Under the pieces are notes generated by a model. The model had not been told where the DNA came from, did no database searches, and saw only the letters and a list, made by a program, of their open reading frames with translations. DNA of 64,000 bases from the NCBI GenBank assembly GCA_017607445.1, contig JAEVHH010000002.1, forward strand, positions 1,789,501 through 1,853,500, in the 5' to 3' direction. Origin of the DNA: Histoplasma ohiense (lineage: Eukaryota > Ascomycota > Eurotiomycetes > Onygenales > Ajellomycetaceae). This document shows, piece by piece, positions 1 through 11,689 of the stretch (its first letter is position 1; each line of letters begins with the position of its first letter). The position numbers were made by a program, and so were the translations under genes.

Positions 1-216
1 AAACAAGCCACCGACGTTCTGTTATATAGAGGGATGGGGATGTATAAATATATGACAGGAGAGGAAAGAGGGGGCTGGTGGCGAGGCAGAATACTCAAAC
101 GACTCTCCGCGCGTTAAAAATCCGCTGGAGTTCTTTTAACTTTTGTAAACAAACCAAACCAAAATATAAACTAAAAATGGAAAGATGATAATGACACGGG
201 CAAAAACCACCAAGCC

Positions 217-2080
217 TCATAACAAAGTCTCTTCATCATCGGATTTATAGTGATCGACGCTGTCATGATCGACGAATCCAGAAGCCTCAAGTTTATTGGC
301 TTTGATCCCGAAACTTAGCATGAAACCGAGGAACGCAACACCGCCGAAAACACCAAAGGCCATTGCCTCGCCTTTGGGTTCGATTCGGGTTGCGAGGGTG
401 AAGAGACTTCCTGATAGAAATGGGCCTACGGCCCGTCCTAAGGCAGATAGAGTCTGGGCAAGCCCATTTAGAGAGCCTAAGGCATGAGTGTTCGTGACAG
501 AGTTGGTGATCCGTAGAAGGCAGAGGAGTGTAAATGTTAGTACGACCAAAAAAAAAAAACCAATGGCGGGATCTATTTGATCAAAGGAAAAAGAGGTTCA
601 CATAGCTTACCAAGAGAAGAGCGCTGGTCAGGCCACCAACGGCGGCAACTGTTTTCACCAGCAGAACCACACATAATTCAATCGCGAGAAGGATTGTGCT
701 CTTCGAGATTTCGCCCCCTGTCGCAGCATCGTCCTTGTACCCGACAAATGGCATCAAGATAAATGAAATAACGAATCCGAGCAGGCTGGCTCGATATGAC
801 CATTTGTTGCCCATCTTGTCTCGAAGTCTCCCAAATATACAAATCTGGAACGCAATCGACACAATGCTTGCAAAGGCGAGTGAGAGTCCGATTTCGCCAG
901 GGCTGAGTTCGCGACCCGTCGGCAGTGCTGCTTGACCGAAGATGGGATAAAGAGAGTTGAACGCGACATTAGTTAATGCGAATATCAAATAGGTAATGAG
1001 TAAGAGGACCGTGTCTCTATTGAAGATTTCATCCCGTTCGAGCCCGCCGGAGTTATTCGGTAGATGGAATAGCCCAGTGTTTGGTGTCGCGGAAGAGGAA
1101 TCGATATCGGCATCGGTTTCCTCGCCTGACACCGAGGAATAGCTCTGTCGTTCTGCGCTCGGGCTGTGGCGTTGGTGATTGGGACGGGGTGTTTGTAGGT
1201 ATGTCGGTCTTGAAGAGCTGGTAAATTGCCAAAGCCACGTGAACAACTCGCGCATTTTCTTCTCTAGTTTAGGAAGCGTGGTCGAGTTTTCAAGACTTTC
1301 CTGCAAGAATAGGGATGCTAAGGTGAAGTCTAGCGTTAGGATGACAGCTGAGACGATGTTGGGGGTCAAATAAGGATAGTTCTCGTTCATTTGGCTAGAC
1401 TTCGAAACAAGGAGGCCACCAATTATTGGACCAGTAACCCCCCCAATCCCATAAATCACCGGTAAGTATGTAAAAGCGCGAGATTGGTTAGAGCGATCAG
1501 TAATCTCGCCCAAACAAGTGGAGACGACACCCTGGTTTCCATTGACTATTCCCATCAGAGCCTGAACAACGATGGCCTGCCAAAGCGTCTTGCAAAACCC
1601 GAAAGCTAGAAAGCAGCCAGCGCTAAGAATCGTCCCCAAGAGAATCACCGGTTTTCTGCCAATGCGATCCGATACCCAGCCCCAGAAGAAGTTCGTTGCA
1701 AACTGCGCCAGCGCAAATGAAGATGCGATTACTCCCACGTACATCCCTACCTGGCCATGGCTCACGTTTGGAAACGACGCTGTCATGTGTGGGATATAGG
1801 GGCTTATGGAGTTGAAAGCAGTCTGTTCGCAGAGTGCAATGACCGCGAGGATAGCCATTTGTTCGGTAGGAAGGGGAGATTCAGTGACGGAAGATTCCGC
1901 TTCGCCATTGGAACTCGATAAAGTTGACTCGCTTGACAAAGGCCGCCCTCGGGATTTGGGCGGAGGAGTCGAGAAGGTGTGGTATGTTTGTGCTGACATG
2001 CGTCGGCGGCTCGTTGGATTCGGAGTCGACGGCATGGTGTCTTGGAGGTCAGCGTCGTCGAGATGACAAAGAAATGGCAA
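217..2080 (-). CDS. MFS transporter (multidrug/ZIF1-like), two exons, anomalous 3' splice site
   Basis: A 12-helix major facilitator transporter predicted to move a small solute or drug across a membrane; the substrate is unknown. Exon 1 is 611-2080 (490 codons) and exon 2 is 217-510 (97 codons plus stop), about 587 aa. The Ser/Thr-rich cytosolic N-terminus is followed by helices and the MFS signature after helix 2 (GWVSDRIGRKP); a long hydrophilic central loop separates the two six-helix halves. The intron has a good donor (GTAAGC, 605-610) and branch point (CTAAC at 536-540, minus strand). The acceptor needed to restore ALLL-ITNSVTN, however, reads ...TACGG and not ...CAG. The start may be the first Met or the Met about 15 residues downstream. 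Family assignment is firm; expression as a full-length protein is uncertain because of the acceptor. Confidence 0.85.
511..610 (-). other. Intron of the MFS gene lacking an AG acceptor
   Basis: This is a 100-nt interval between the two transporter exons. Donor GTAAGC and branch CTAAC are normal. A pyrimidine-rich run leads to TACGG exactly where CAG or TAG is expected, and no in-frame AG lies nearby. The next AG downstream would shift the frame relative to the only good donor. Confidence 0.6.
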
Positions 2081-4286
2081 GGCGGTATAGGGCTACTTCT
2101 TTTCCCTCGGTCTCCACTTAATGGGCTTCTTGTCCCTTTGGCCTTCCGGCAAGGGCCAACCGTCTCGGAACCAACGTTGCAATGTTTTTCGGCGCCCTAA
2201 TCAGCTATTCGGTATTGCGTGGGGTTGGTGCTGATCGTTGTAACTCTTGATCTGGAGGCATTCCGACTTGGGCCTGATCTACAGGGTCATGACCTAGCGC
2301 AAGACGGCAGACCGGCTACGGCTTCACAAGCGCAGGGAGAGGAAGAAACGGGCATGTGTTGGATAGTGGTGGTTGATGTCCAGGTTTTTGAATGTTCAGA
2401 TAAAGAATTCTGGATGCGCTAAAATGCTTAGTGATGACTTATCTGATAAGATGTCAGACCCCAGACAGGGGGAGAAATTCGAGGCGAATTTCTCCCGAGT
2501 GCGGAAATGCTGGAGAATTCCATGCTGAAAGCGTGCCTTTGAGTTCGCTACGCAAGACTTGTTGTTCCCTGTTGTTGGAATCTCGGGATGAGATAATATA
2601 TTATTGAGAGCCTTTTCACTGAGGAGCAGAGGGGAGTGCATGAGTTAGTTTGAAAGATTAAATAACTATGTAACTTATGAATCGTTAACTTCTAACTAAT
2701 AGTCAACGAGTTTGATATGAGAAATTGTGTGCACACTGAAAACAGCCTAATGAAATGCAAATCTTTTCTGCAGTCCCAGCTACGCAGACTGAAATATGTT
2801 TGGTGGCCTTATCGGCTCAATACGACATGTTTCGAAATGTCAGCTGGCTATGTCGATAAGATGCCGGGATATCCTTCACCGGCTATAAAACTATCGAGGA
2901 CAAATATCTCCTCCTAATGCTGATATACAGGCTTGGGCCAGGAGTACATAGATACTAGTAGTTGTGGAAATGGAAGAAAACTACCCTCGATCGCCACACA
3001 ACAAAAGGTGACAAATACTGGCTCCTTAGAGGAGAGGGAAGCAATCTCGTATCTTTGTGTTTCTTTGAGTTTGTAATAGACCTTTCGTTCCTCGCGCAGT
3101 CAGGGAACAATGGCCAAGCCGTCGTCAGACGTGAAGCTGAAGGCGTTTATCTTTCATCATGAATGAAATAAGCATCATATAAGCACTTCGCAGCGGTGGA
3201 GCACGGTGAATTCCAAATATCGATATGCCGTTTCGTAAGCAGCGATGTTCGAGATAGCGACTTACGAAATGCTTGCTGCTCGTCGTGACTGGCTCGTAAG
3301 AGTGGAAGCTAGTCCGCTGGCGCTCCGGCATCTTGACCTCGTTCTCAGCCCTACCGTCAATCGTCAATCGCGACGTTGGGCTCTCCAAGTCCGAGACTCC
3401 GGCACTCCGGTGTTCTAGCCTGTTGGGGTTTGGTATGCTGTCGATGTTGAAGGAATTTTGGCTTCCTGGAGGCTAAAGTGGAGGCTAAGCGAACCTCAAC
3501 ATCCATTCGAGACTCCACTCTCACAACCAACCTCCCGCAACTCCCGCAACTCCCCATCACTGCCATTGTTATTTGGCATTTCACAACGGTTGAAAGATGG
3601 ATCAATCCTGCGTGGGCCCAGTTAGCCCAGACTAGTTTCGCAATGTCTGCTGTTTCGCCGCCGCCCAGCATTACAATGATGGAAATCAACAGCAATGAAC
3701 TCTGTGGTTTGGCAGTAACTTTTGAGTTTTCTACTCCGTACAGTTTCTTGAATACAAGGTTGGTAACCATTCTTCCAACGCCATTCCAACACCAAATCTC
3801 GCATAATACCAAGCGCATGAGAAACTATCATAGCTGCCCGGGAATGTTCAAATTATTATACGCTCCTTCAGCCTCTTAAGGCATGTTGCATACAACGATA
3901 CTATGCTCCCGGAGCTTCTGCCAACCCACATAAACTCCGGACTACTCTTCAGACTTAAATCATGCAGTGCGGAATGTTGCTGATGAAGAAAATAGTTTAG
4001 CCGGAAGAATGGCTATTGGAATAGTAGATGAAGCGGAACAATGTTACCGCCCTCAATTCGACCTTCTATTTGTCGTCAAGGCTTGCCACCCGCAAATGCA
4101 ATCACGCTATTCACAATTTAGACGGGATGGCACTTGGAAATGACCTGGGTATTACTTTGATAAAGCACATATTGTCTGGTGCTAAGTCCACAGAGAGCAC
4201 TAGTTGAGCTATATAATGAAGCCCCTATCCTAAGTGCTGGTTCTATGTCCCTTATTTCGGTCACCAGAAAGATATAGGAAACGATC
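2081..4286. other. Gene-poor spacer
   Basis: About 2.2 kb with no gene I can support. Short overlapping ORFs on both strands around 3.1-3.8 kb show no recognisable domain and fall in all frames. A tiny ORF starting at 3110 (+) runs 18 codons to a stop and could be a relic first exon. CTCCCGCAA-type duplications occur near 3530-3555. Upstream of 4287 a TATA-like CTATATAATG lies at about 4207. Confidence 0.5.
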
Positions 4287-4709
4287 GTGATATCCGTCTT
4301 GTTGTTTTATTCAGCCTACTTACTATTCTTCATTTTGCTTTTGCCTTGGTTTGGACGATATCCCCTTTTGTCTTCTCCCTCAGCTCAAACCTTCGAAATG
4401 CAATATAATAAAGAGCAGCTCATCAGCGCATTGCGCACTCATCGCATAAATACCATCACCGAATTGCGCAGCGCGGAAAGAGTTCTTACACAACATGGTC
4501 ATGTGGAAGTCACCGAGCCACTGTCCGACGCCTGGGTGTACTATGTCAACTCAAACAACCTCCTCAGCGAGTTGAGATTCCTCACGAGAAACTATCCTTT
4601 TAGTTCTGAGTGTCTTGACGAAGCCAAAGCCCTAACGGTTAGCGATCCTCAAGGCGCGCGGAGCTGGAACTACTGTTGGCTTGTTCTTTCCAAATTGCAG
4701 GATCAGTAG
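4287..4709 (+). CDS. Small hypothetical protein
   Basis: An uninterrupted ORF of 140 codons. The first ~37 residues are very hydrophobic and may be a signal anchor, or may be untranslated leader: an internal Met at about 4398 would give a soluble protein of ~103 aa. From that Met the sequence looks like a compact helical protein (LISALRTHRINTITELRSAE and onward). No family was recognised. A TATA-like element about 80 nt upstream supports a real transcript. No homology can be claimed. Confidence 0.4.
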   Translation: MISVLLFYSAYLLFFILLLPWFGRYPLLSSPSAQTFEMQYNKEQLISALRTHRINTITELRSAERVLTQHGHVEVTEPLSDAWVYYVNSNNLLSELRFLTRNYPFSSECLDEAKALTVSDPQGARSWNYCWLVLSKLQDQ

Positions 4710-5466
4710 GCTGCCTTTACCTGGAACATTCCCCCGTTCAAAACAAAAAAAGAATAGAACTAATGGCTTGGGACACGAAAAAGACAATTAATCCCTAAGC
4801 ACGCCAGGGACATTGCGACAAACCCAGCGATGTGGGGAGGAAAGACTCCGTCCCTGACAGAGATCGAACAGCTTTCAGATGCATGCACCGTGGAGTGGAC
4901 CAAGGCCGTTCAACAAATGTTACGACACTGGGAGCGTCCTCCTATAAAATCGGATGAATAAGTTTCGTCTGGGAACAAAACAGCCGCGATCGCTCACCAG
5001 AATGCGCCTTCCGTACCCGAGATGAATTGGCTTTTTCTGTAAGAAACTTTCTGTTGTGCAGTGCTTAGATAGTGCTAGTTTAACTTTCTTGCATCCAGAA
5101 ACATTTATCGATACAATAAATTCCAATGAGTTTTCTGAAACCTAAAAGAACTAAGAGTACATATGAATTCTTTCAACACAATAGTCCCGAACCTCATGAC
5201 AGATGCGATCTTTTGCAGTTAAAAAAAGATACAAGAAGCAAACATTGTAAAGTATTTTAAACAGGATCGTCCGACTTAACCATCTTCCACATTCTCGACT
5301 TATGCCGCCTGTTATGATTGTTGTTGAAACTTCTTTGGTTTCCGGATGAACTTTACCATTAACTCCAGCACATTGGTGAAATAAAATAAGATCAAAGTCA
5401 CTCGGGTCTATCATTTCTCCAGACGTGGAAGTAATCGATCTACCCACCATGCCCGAAATCGCTTTC
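4710..5466. other. Intergenic, no gene seen
   Basis: Roughly 750 bp between the small plus-strand ORF and the end of the next minus-strand gene. Short minus-strand ORFs at 4920-5126 and 5151-5450 have no recognisable domain and no conserved start context; I treat them as chance. Confidence 0.5.
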
Positions 5467-6510
5467 TTAGATGGCCCCTTCGCCTTCGTCCTCTTCGCTT
5501 CTGGCCTCCATCATTGCCCGCACAATGTACCAACCTTCTTCACGATCCTCATCGTTATAAATTTTCAAGCAAAACGAACGGAGAAAATGAAATTCCCCTC
5601 CGTAATGTTTTTTCAACCAAGCTTTTTCTTCCGGTGTATATTGTGGACATCGACTCCCACGAGCCGCAACAGTTTCGGCTTGGTAACTTTGCCATTTTTT
5701 CTTCTCAGATTCAGGCCAGTAGACGCTGAGCAAGTACATCACACCTTCCCTGAAGCCGGTGGTGCCTAGCGGTGGGCCATATGGAGGGCCGCATGGCCTG
5801 ACTTGCAGAAATTCAAACTTCGCATCGAAGTATGCGACACGATATCCATCCAACTTCTTGATCGAGCCTTTTGAACGCCCATGCGCCTCCCTACCGCCAA
5901 AAGAGACATTATAATCAAAGTCCAGCGGAGACCCTAGAATATTGCAGACGATGGAGGGGCAATGTAGTACGTTTTTAAGGTGCAAGACGCCCCGAGAATC
6001 CTGGCCAGTTTGATTCGGCGAGCGTTTCGTGGAGAGTTCAACAGTACCAATCCCAAGGACAGGCATGCCCTTCTCCGATATGCCGTACGCATCGAGAAGC
6101 TCCGACTCGAAAGGAATATACTCGGAGAACCATGCTCGGTCCTTGGCGACACTGAGTGCTAGTCAGCGGGACGCGTGTGCATCAAGTGCGCTGAAGCGCT
6201 GCGCAAAGACACGGCACTTACTGGACATTAGAAACGTTGGAGTACACCCAGTCTGGGCAACACAAAACATGTCTCCCATCGACTGGAGTGGACCCCATCT
6301 TCGAAGCTGTGCACCTCGATTAAATATGGAAACAGCTGAAGGGGGAATGTTAAGCTCAAGATTTGTCCCAGAAGGGAAATTTTCAGCGCCCAGGGGTGAC
6401 TGGGGTTGATTTAAGGTTGTGGAGTCCCTCCAATAAAGTTTAACTAATGCTGGATTTATGCTTACTTGATGGGATCTACTACCCCAACTGGGAATATCAA
6501 TATCCTCCAT
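5467..6510 (-). CDS. Protein with Ty1/copia Pol-type beta-barrel-like domain
   Basis: Proposed exons are 6466-6510, 6222-6399 and 5467-6158, giving about 304 aa. The second intron (GTAAGT...CTGACTAG, 63 nt) is well supported: it restores the continuous stretch VAKDRAWFSEYIPF. The first (66 nt) is optional because it is in frame. The segment from VAKDRAWF through PVLGIGTVEL and LHLKNVLHCPSIVCNILG matches the layout of the small beta-barrel that follows Gag in copia Pol polyproteins (fixed surface loop, G-I-G-T strand, then NVLhxP). No protease, integrase or reverse transcriptase lies around it and no LTRs are visible. It is therefore probably a stand-alone, domesticated domain as found in many fungal genomes. 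The C-terminus is acidic (EEDEGEG). Function is unknown. Confidence 0.65.
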
Positions 6511-6911
6511 GACTGTACAGATTATTCGAGGCAGCCGTAATCTTTAAAACGTTGATGTTTACCAACAAGGGACCCCAGCTGACGCCCTGGCAAAACGATA
6601 AACTTCCCGCTAGACACGGTGCATAGTTTAGTCTCGATAATCCTGGAAATGTTACCTCTCAATACAACTCCACCAGTAGGTACATCTGTACGTGGCCAGG
6701 GGAATACAGCTTACGTAGAATTTTTCATACAAAACGCAAAAATTCAACATTCGATTGACTTGAAATAACTAAAGTTGAAATTGTAATTACCGTATTCGAG
6801 CGGCAGGTTCGCTTTCTAGCAGGTTTACTCGGGAGGAGAGAAAATTTTGCAATCACGCGTACGAGATGGTCCTGAACAAAGTATGAAACGTGTCCGGGAG
6901 GCAAAAGGTTT
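6511..6911. other. Intergenic between copia-domain gene and SRP101 3' end
   Basis: About 400 bp holding the 5' region of the upstream minus-strand gene and the 3' flank of the SRP receptor gene. No ORF or structured element recognised. Confidence 0.5.
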
Positions 6912-9002
6912 TTATTTCATCAGAAGCCCCACTGCCCAAGGAACGCTCAAGCCCCTTAAATCACCATAATGTTGCCCAATACCGAGAAAAACAATTGGGA
7001 TTCCAGTGGCATGCACCATACTGACAAGCGCACCAACCATGTCCCCCACCGTGTCACATTTGCTCATGATAAATCCATCAAGTTTTCTCCCGGTACCAAA
7101 AGCTTGGTTGAAATTTCGAGCTTGCATGACACTGTCAGTACCAACAAGAGCCTCGCCCACCATGAATATTTTATCAGGTTGCGCAAACTTCGCAAATTTT
7201 TCCAAGGAAGACATGAGGCGCTGATCGTTGTGTCGACGGCCAGCTGTGTCGATAAGGACAACGTCAAAGTTATTCACGGCAGCGTAGGCCACCGCGTCTT
7301 TGGCTACATTGGCTGCATCCTTACCGTAACCCTTTTCATATAACTCCACTTGTCCAACGTTCTCCCGAGCGCTTAATTCTTTAAGGTTGCGCGCATGCAC
7401 GCGAAGCTGTTCAACTGCTCCGGAGCGGAAGGTGTCGCAAGCCGCGATAAGGACACGGTAGTTATTCTGGAGTAAGAAAAAGCAGATTTTGCTTAGATTG
7501 GTGGATTTTCCAACACCGTTTACTCCGACAATGGAAATGACATATGGGCGGCGCTGTTTTTGCGAATTCGATGGTGATGTGACAGCTTCGATCTCCCGGA
7601 GAAGATCCAGTGAGGAGGTGGGCGTGAGGATTTTCCGGAGCGACGATTCCATTGCGGCTCGAAGAGCGGCATCAATGCTCTGAAAGCTTCCGGTCTTTTT
7701 CCCAATAAGCTCCTGTTCAACACCATCACATAAGCGAACAGCCGCTTCACGGGCAACATTTTTTTTCAATAAGTGTTCCTCCATGGCCTTGAGGGGTTTG
7801 TCTAAGTCTGCCTTGGTCAAGACTTTTCCACCAACAATATTTCGGAAAAGGCCACTAATAGCACCCAAACTAGAGCCCACAACACCATTGGACATACTAG
7901 TCCTGTCTTTAGCAGCATCTGCATCTTGAAGAATGGAGTGGACTTCATCACCTAGATCCTTCAACACAAATTGGCCCTTTTTAGTCTTCGTCCCCCACGA
8001 ATTCTGATCAACTGCTTCTACTGGAGGGCCAGCTACTTCCTCTGATTCCGAACCATTTACATTGGAAGCGGAATAATCCAGGATTTCGCCACTGTCCTCG
8101 TCCGCAAAGCCCTCCGAGTTCCATTTGCGCATTTTCTTCACTGCCGACTTCGCATTCTTTGCTTTCTTAATTGTATCTTCGCCTGACGAAATATTTGCAC
8201 TTGAATTTGCAGCTTTTCGTGCACGTCGTGAAGTCCGACCGCCTGGACCTGCTTTCGCAGTAATGATATGGTTCGGTGTGGCCGGCCTCGATGTCTCTGG
8301 AGTTTGGGAAGGTGAACTCTCATTCGAGTTCGCCACGGCCCGCGCAGCATGGCGCTGCGCTGGAACACAATTAGCACGTACGAATATAAATGGTGGCACA
8401 GAAAGAAAACCTACCGGGGAGAAGACCAGGGATTGGAGGTGGGGGAGGGCCTCCGTTATCCGCCTCAACAAGGGTATCCTTCTTCTCCTCAATCAACAAA
8501 GAAGGCGAGCCCTCAACTGCTTTTCCAGCAGCAGATTCCAACTCTTTTACTTGCTGATCAAAGTACTTGTCAAATCGGTACTCGATAATTCTAGAATTTG
8601 GTTTCTTAAGCTGCTCGTTGTAAATTTCCACAAAGATAGTTTTGATATTCTCGAGCAATTCGTCAATCCAGGTTAAATGAAGAAGAGACTGATAAACAGC
8701 CTGGAGTGGATCTCATCAAACTTCATATTAGTTTTTCCCCAACGTAGGATTATAAATTCAGATGGAACGTATGCATGTACCACGAAGATCAAACCCAGAT
8801 CCTTTGCCCGTTTCCACTTCAACGTATATTTTTCCTTCCTGTATCTTGGCGCAACAATACCCGAACCGGCCTCTTGTTGGAACTTCTCCTCAATAAACAC
8901 ATCGTTGATCAAGCTGTTGATAACATGGACCCCCACTGGAGCATATGATCGTGACCAAAGGACCACCCCGGAGGAGGTTATTATTTCAAAGGAGTCGAGC
9001 AT
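6912..9002 (-). CDS. SRP101: Signal recognition particle receptor subunit alpha
   Basis: A GTPase on the ER membrane that docks SRP-ribosome complexes for co-translational targeting. Exons are 8781-9002, 8415-8700 and 6912-8359 (introns 8701-8780 and 8360-8414), giving 651 aa, normal for the family. The N-terminal SRX domain starts MLDSFEIITSSGVVLWSR and contacts the beta subunit. A charged Lys/Ser-rich linker (~170-310) follows. The NG GTPase domain has G1 GVNGVGKST (about 448-456), the insertion-box region with ACDTFR, G3 DTAGR and G4 SKCD, and ends in LGIGQHYGDL...W. The start is fixed by the conserved SRX N-terminus. Exon 2 joins at IFV-AVYQSLLHLTWIDELL, where the unspliced frame hits a stop. 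It is head-to-head with YIF1. Confidence 0.96.
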
Positions 9003-9464
9003 GGCGGCTGTCCGTAAACCGGCGGTAACTGACGAGAACGAATGAGGTATTCTGTCGCATGAACGGGTTGTGTAGAAAACCAAGAAATTGTAATCGCCGT
9101 TCGACTATTTATTTTACTGTCCTTTTGCAAGTGTGGAGCAACCGAAGTGCAACATGAAAACGAAAGGATGCCGCAACGCACAGACCAATATTACATCAGC
9201 GAGCACAGAGTTAAACCACCTCAAGCACTTTGGCGATGACGGCAATATCAAACATGGACATATAGGATAATATCCAACTTTTCCGCAACGCTCACGCTGA
9301 CTTTTTACATTTTATCTTTTGTCCCTGGCGATACCCAAGCTTCCTGCTCGATTCCGACGCCTTCATTGTACGAACCCATCCGTTCGATGTTCTACTAACT
9401 CATCGTTAGGGACACCGTTGCTCTTCGACCTCGATGCGAAATTCCTCCGACTCATAATCCCACT
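9003..9464. promoter_or_regulatory. Shared divergent promoter of SRP101 and YIF1
   Basis: The 462 bp between the two start codons must hold both 5' UTRs and promoters. Pyrimidine-rich stretches lie just upstream of YIF1 (about 9280-9330). No clear TATA box was found on either side, as is usual for constitutive fungal genes. Co-regulation is inferred from arrangement only. Confidence 0.5.
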
Positions 9465-10694
9465 ATGCAACGCACTCCTTTTGCTCCTGCGCCTGCTCAG
9501 TCTCCCCCTCTTCATCATCCAGTGCCCCAACATGTGTCTACTGTCCCGATGATGCGGTCTCCGCCACCGCCAGCTCCGCAGCATTCTCAGTCCTCTAGCT
9601 ATGGTAACCCATACCAACCTGCCACTGCTCAGGGGGGCAGTGGCACATTTGCACCTGGCTTTGGCGGCTTCATTTCAGATCCCACAGCGCAAATGGGTTT
9701 CCAGGTTGGCAAGAGTGCTGTTATGGCAGGGCAGGAATATGTGGAACAAAATGTAGGACTGTTCTGCTAAGAGTTCATGAAGTTCAGTCTCATTTGCGAT
9801 TTCCGTGTCTGTCATACTGATCCTTCAATATAATAGTTAAACCGTTATATCTCGATCCCAGCCTTAAAACACTATTTCAACGTTTCGAACTCATATGTAC
9901 TCAATAAAACCATGCTCGTCCTTTTCCCATGGCGACATAAACCGTGGTCTCGCCAACAGGCGCGGTTAAATGCTGTGCAGTCTAGTGCAAATGGCCAAAT
10001 CGCGCAAGCGCAGTACACCTCAATATACTTGCCTCCCCGAGACGATCTTAATTCGCCGGATATGTACATCCCTGCTATGGCGTTGGTGACCTATATTATT
10101 TTGTCTACTGCTCTAGCAGGGCTGCGCGGCGTCTTCCACCCTGAACTTTTAGGCTCAATTACCACGACTGCGCTCGCAGTAGTCATTTTTGAAATCCTCT
10201 GTTTGAAAATTGCAATGTACATTCTGAGTATTAGCAATGATTCCCAACTCCTGGACCTGGTCGCGTATTCTGGCTATAAATTTGTGGGCATCATTGTCAC
10301 ACTCGTCTCATCAGAAGTTCTCACTCCAGGTCAAGGCACCGGTAGCTGGGTTGGCTGGACCACATTTACCTATACATTCCTTGCCAATGCGTTCTTCCTC
10401 GTAAGTTCCCGTGTTGAATTAAAATTGGCTACATTATCCGTCTCTCTACTAACCTAACATATTAAAAAGCTTCGATCTCTGAAGTACGTCCTCCTACCGG
10501 ATTCCTCTAGTGACTCCCCGATGCGTGGAGGCACTATGACCACTGTTGCGCGCTCACAGCGCAATCGACGCACGCAATTTCTATTCATCTACTCGTACAT
10601 CGTTCAATTTATTTTCATGTGGATTCTCAGCCGAGCAGACCCAGTTGCGTCGGCTGTGGTATCTAAAGTTGGAGGGGTTAGCAAGGGGCCTTAA
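9465..10694 (+). CDS. YIF1: Yip1-interacting factor Yif1, ER-Golgi membrane protein
   Basis: Part of the Yip1-Yif1-Yos1 machinery needed for COPII vesicle budding and fusion at the Golgi. Exons are 9465-9752, 9837-10400 and 10470-10694, giving 358 aa (yeast ~314). The Pro/Gln-rich cytosolic N-terminus is followed by the family's conserved block (GFGGFISDPTAQMGFQVGKS, then FNVSNSYVLNK and LFPW). Five hydrophobic segments follow and the protein ends after SRADPVASAVVSK. Introns: GTAGGA..ATAG (84 nt) and GTAAGT..AAAG (69 nt); both joins keep frame and restore conserved sequence. The upstream neighbour is SRP101, also an early secretory gene. Confidence 0.95.
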
Positions 10695-11689
10695 GAATAT
10701 ATATATAACTTCTTCACGACCAATTACGGGCAAGATATGGCGGCGAAGAAAACAAATATCAAGAGAATCTCTCTCCTCGTTCCGCTGGGGCTAATCCCAG
10801 CGCTGTTTGTCAGATTTGCCTTCCATCTTTGGGAGCGATAGTTGATAATGGGGACCATTTCTTTCGTTCTTTATTCCTTGCGCTACGACATGTTCATTTT
10901 ACGCCTCTTTGTTTCCCTATCGTTGTTTTCATATTTGATTATTGTTATCAACTTTGGAGTTTCCACTATTATGAAATTGTGAGTTTTGTCCACCTCTATA
11001 CATATTTTTCTTGGTCCCGGCTAAATTTTTACGAAAGGCGTTCGCATATAAGAAATTACAACATGGGAAATGGCAAAATTAATGGTTTTAGTGTCCCTCC
11101 TTCTCGCCTTTGGCTTTTTCATCATAGATCATGTTTTGCGCGAAGATAGCCAGCGGAAAAGCCTCTTGTATTCCTGACAGAAAATACTACCACTTCTTCA
11201 GAAAACGTCTTTACTTTAAAACTTCGATGGTCGGATAATGGACTAATTGTTTTTCAAGGCCATTTTAATATCATCAATTAATGAATGCGTTTGGGAGAGC
11301 GCAGGGAATAAATAAAAGTCAAACCCATGAACAGCGGCTTCATAAAGATGCATGCCCATGATACGTCCTTGCAGCAATACCATTCTCAAGCCTTCACACA
11401 GGGTCAAGTTTTAAGTGCAAAATGTGGTATCAGAGATAGCCTCGCTTTCAACTCCCTTGCCAACCAATCCCCGAAGAATATAAACAAATTTGATAATATA
11501 AAGGGATACTTCTAATAAAACCCAAAAGAAATGCAGAATTAGTTTTGTATCTTCGTAAGCTTGTTGAGTGCCCAGACAAATCAAGTCGCTTGCCTATGGA
11601 TGCCTAAGACCTTGACATCCCAAGTTGCAAGAATCTACAAGGACATCCAAACAAGGACGGCAGAGGCTGCTTTGCCAAAAAACACACCG
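10695..11689. other. Intergenic between YIF1 and DUF7582-like gene
   Basis: About 1 kb where two convergent transcripts end. It is AT-rich, with AATAAA at about 11309 (GGGAATAAATAAAAG) and a TAATAAAA at about 11513. Short ORFs at 10829-11149 and 11327-11515 look like chance. Confidence 0.5.

Noticed and set aside
3357..3818. 153-codon minus-strand ORF, with a 133-codon ORF on the opposite strand
   Set aside because: Both strands are open, there is no recognisable domain, and no intron logic connects it to neighbours. A repeat-derived origin is possible but not shown.
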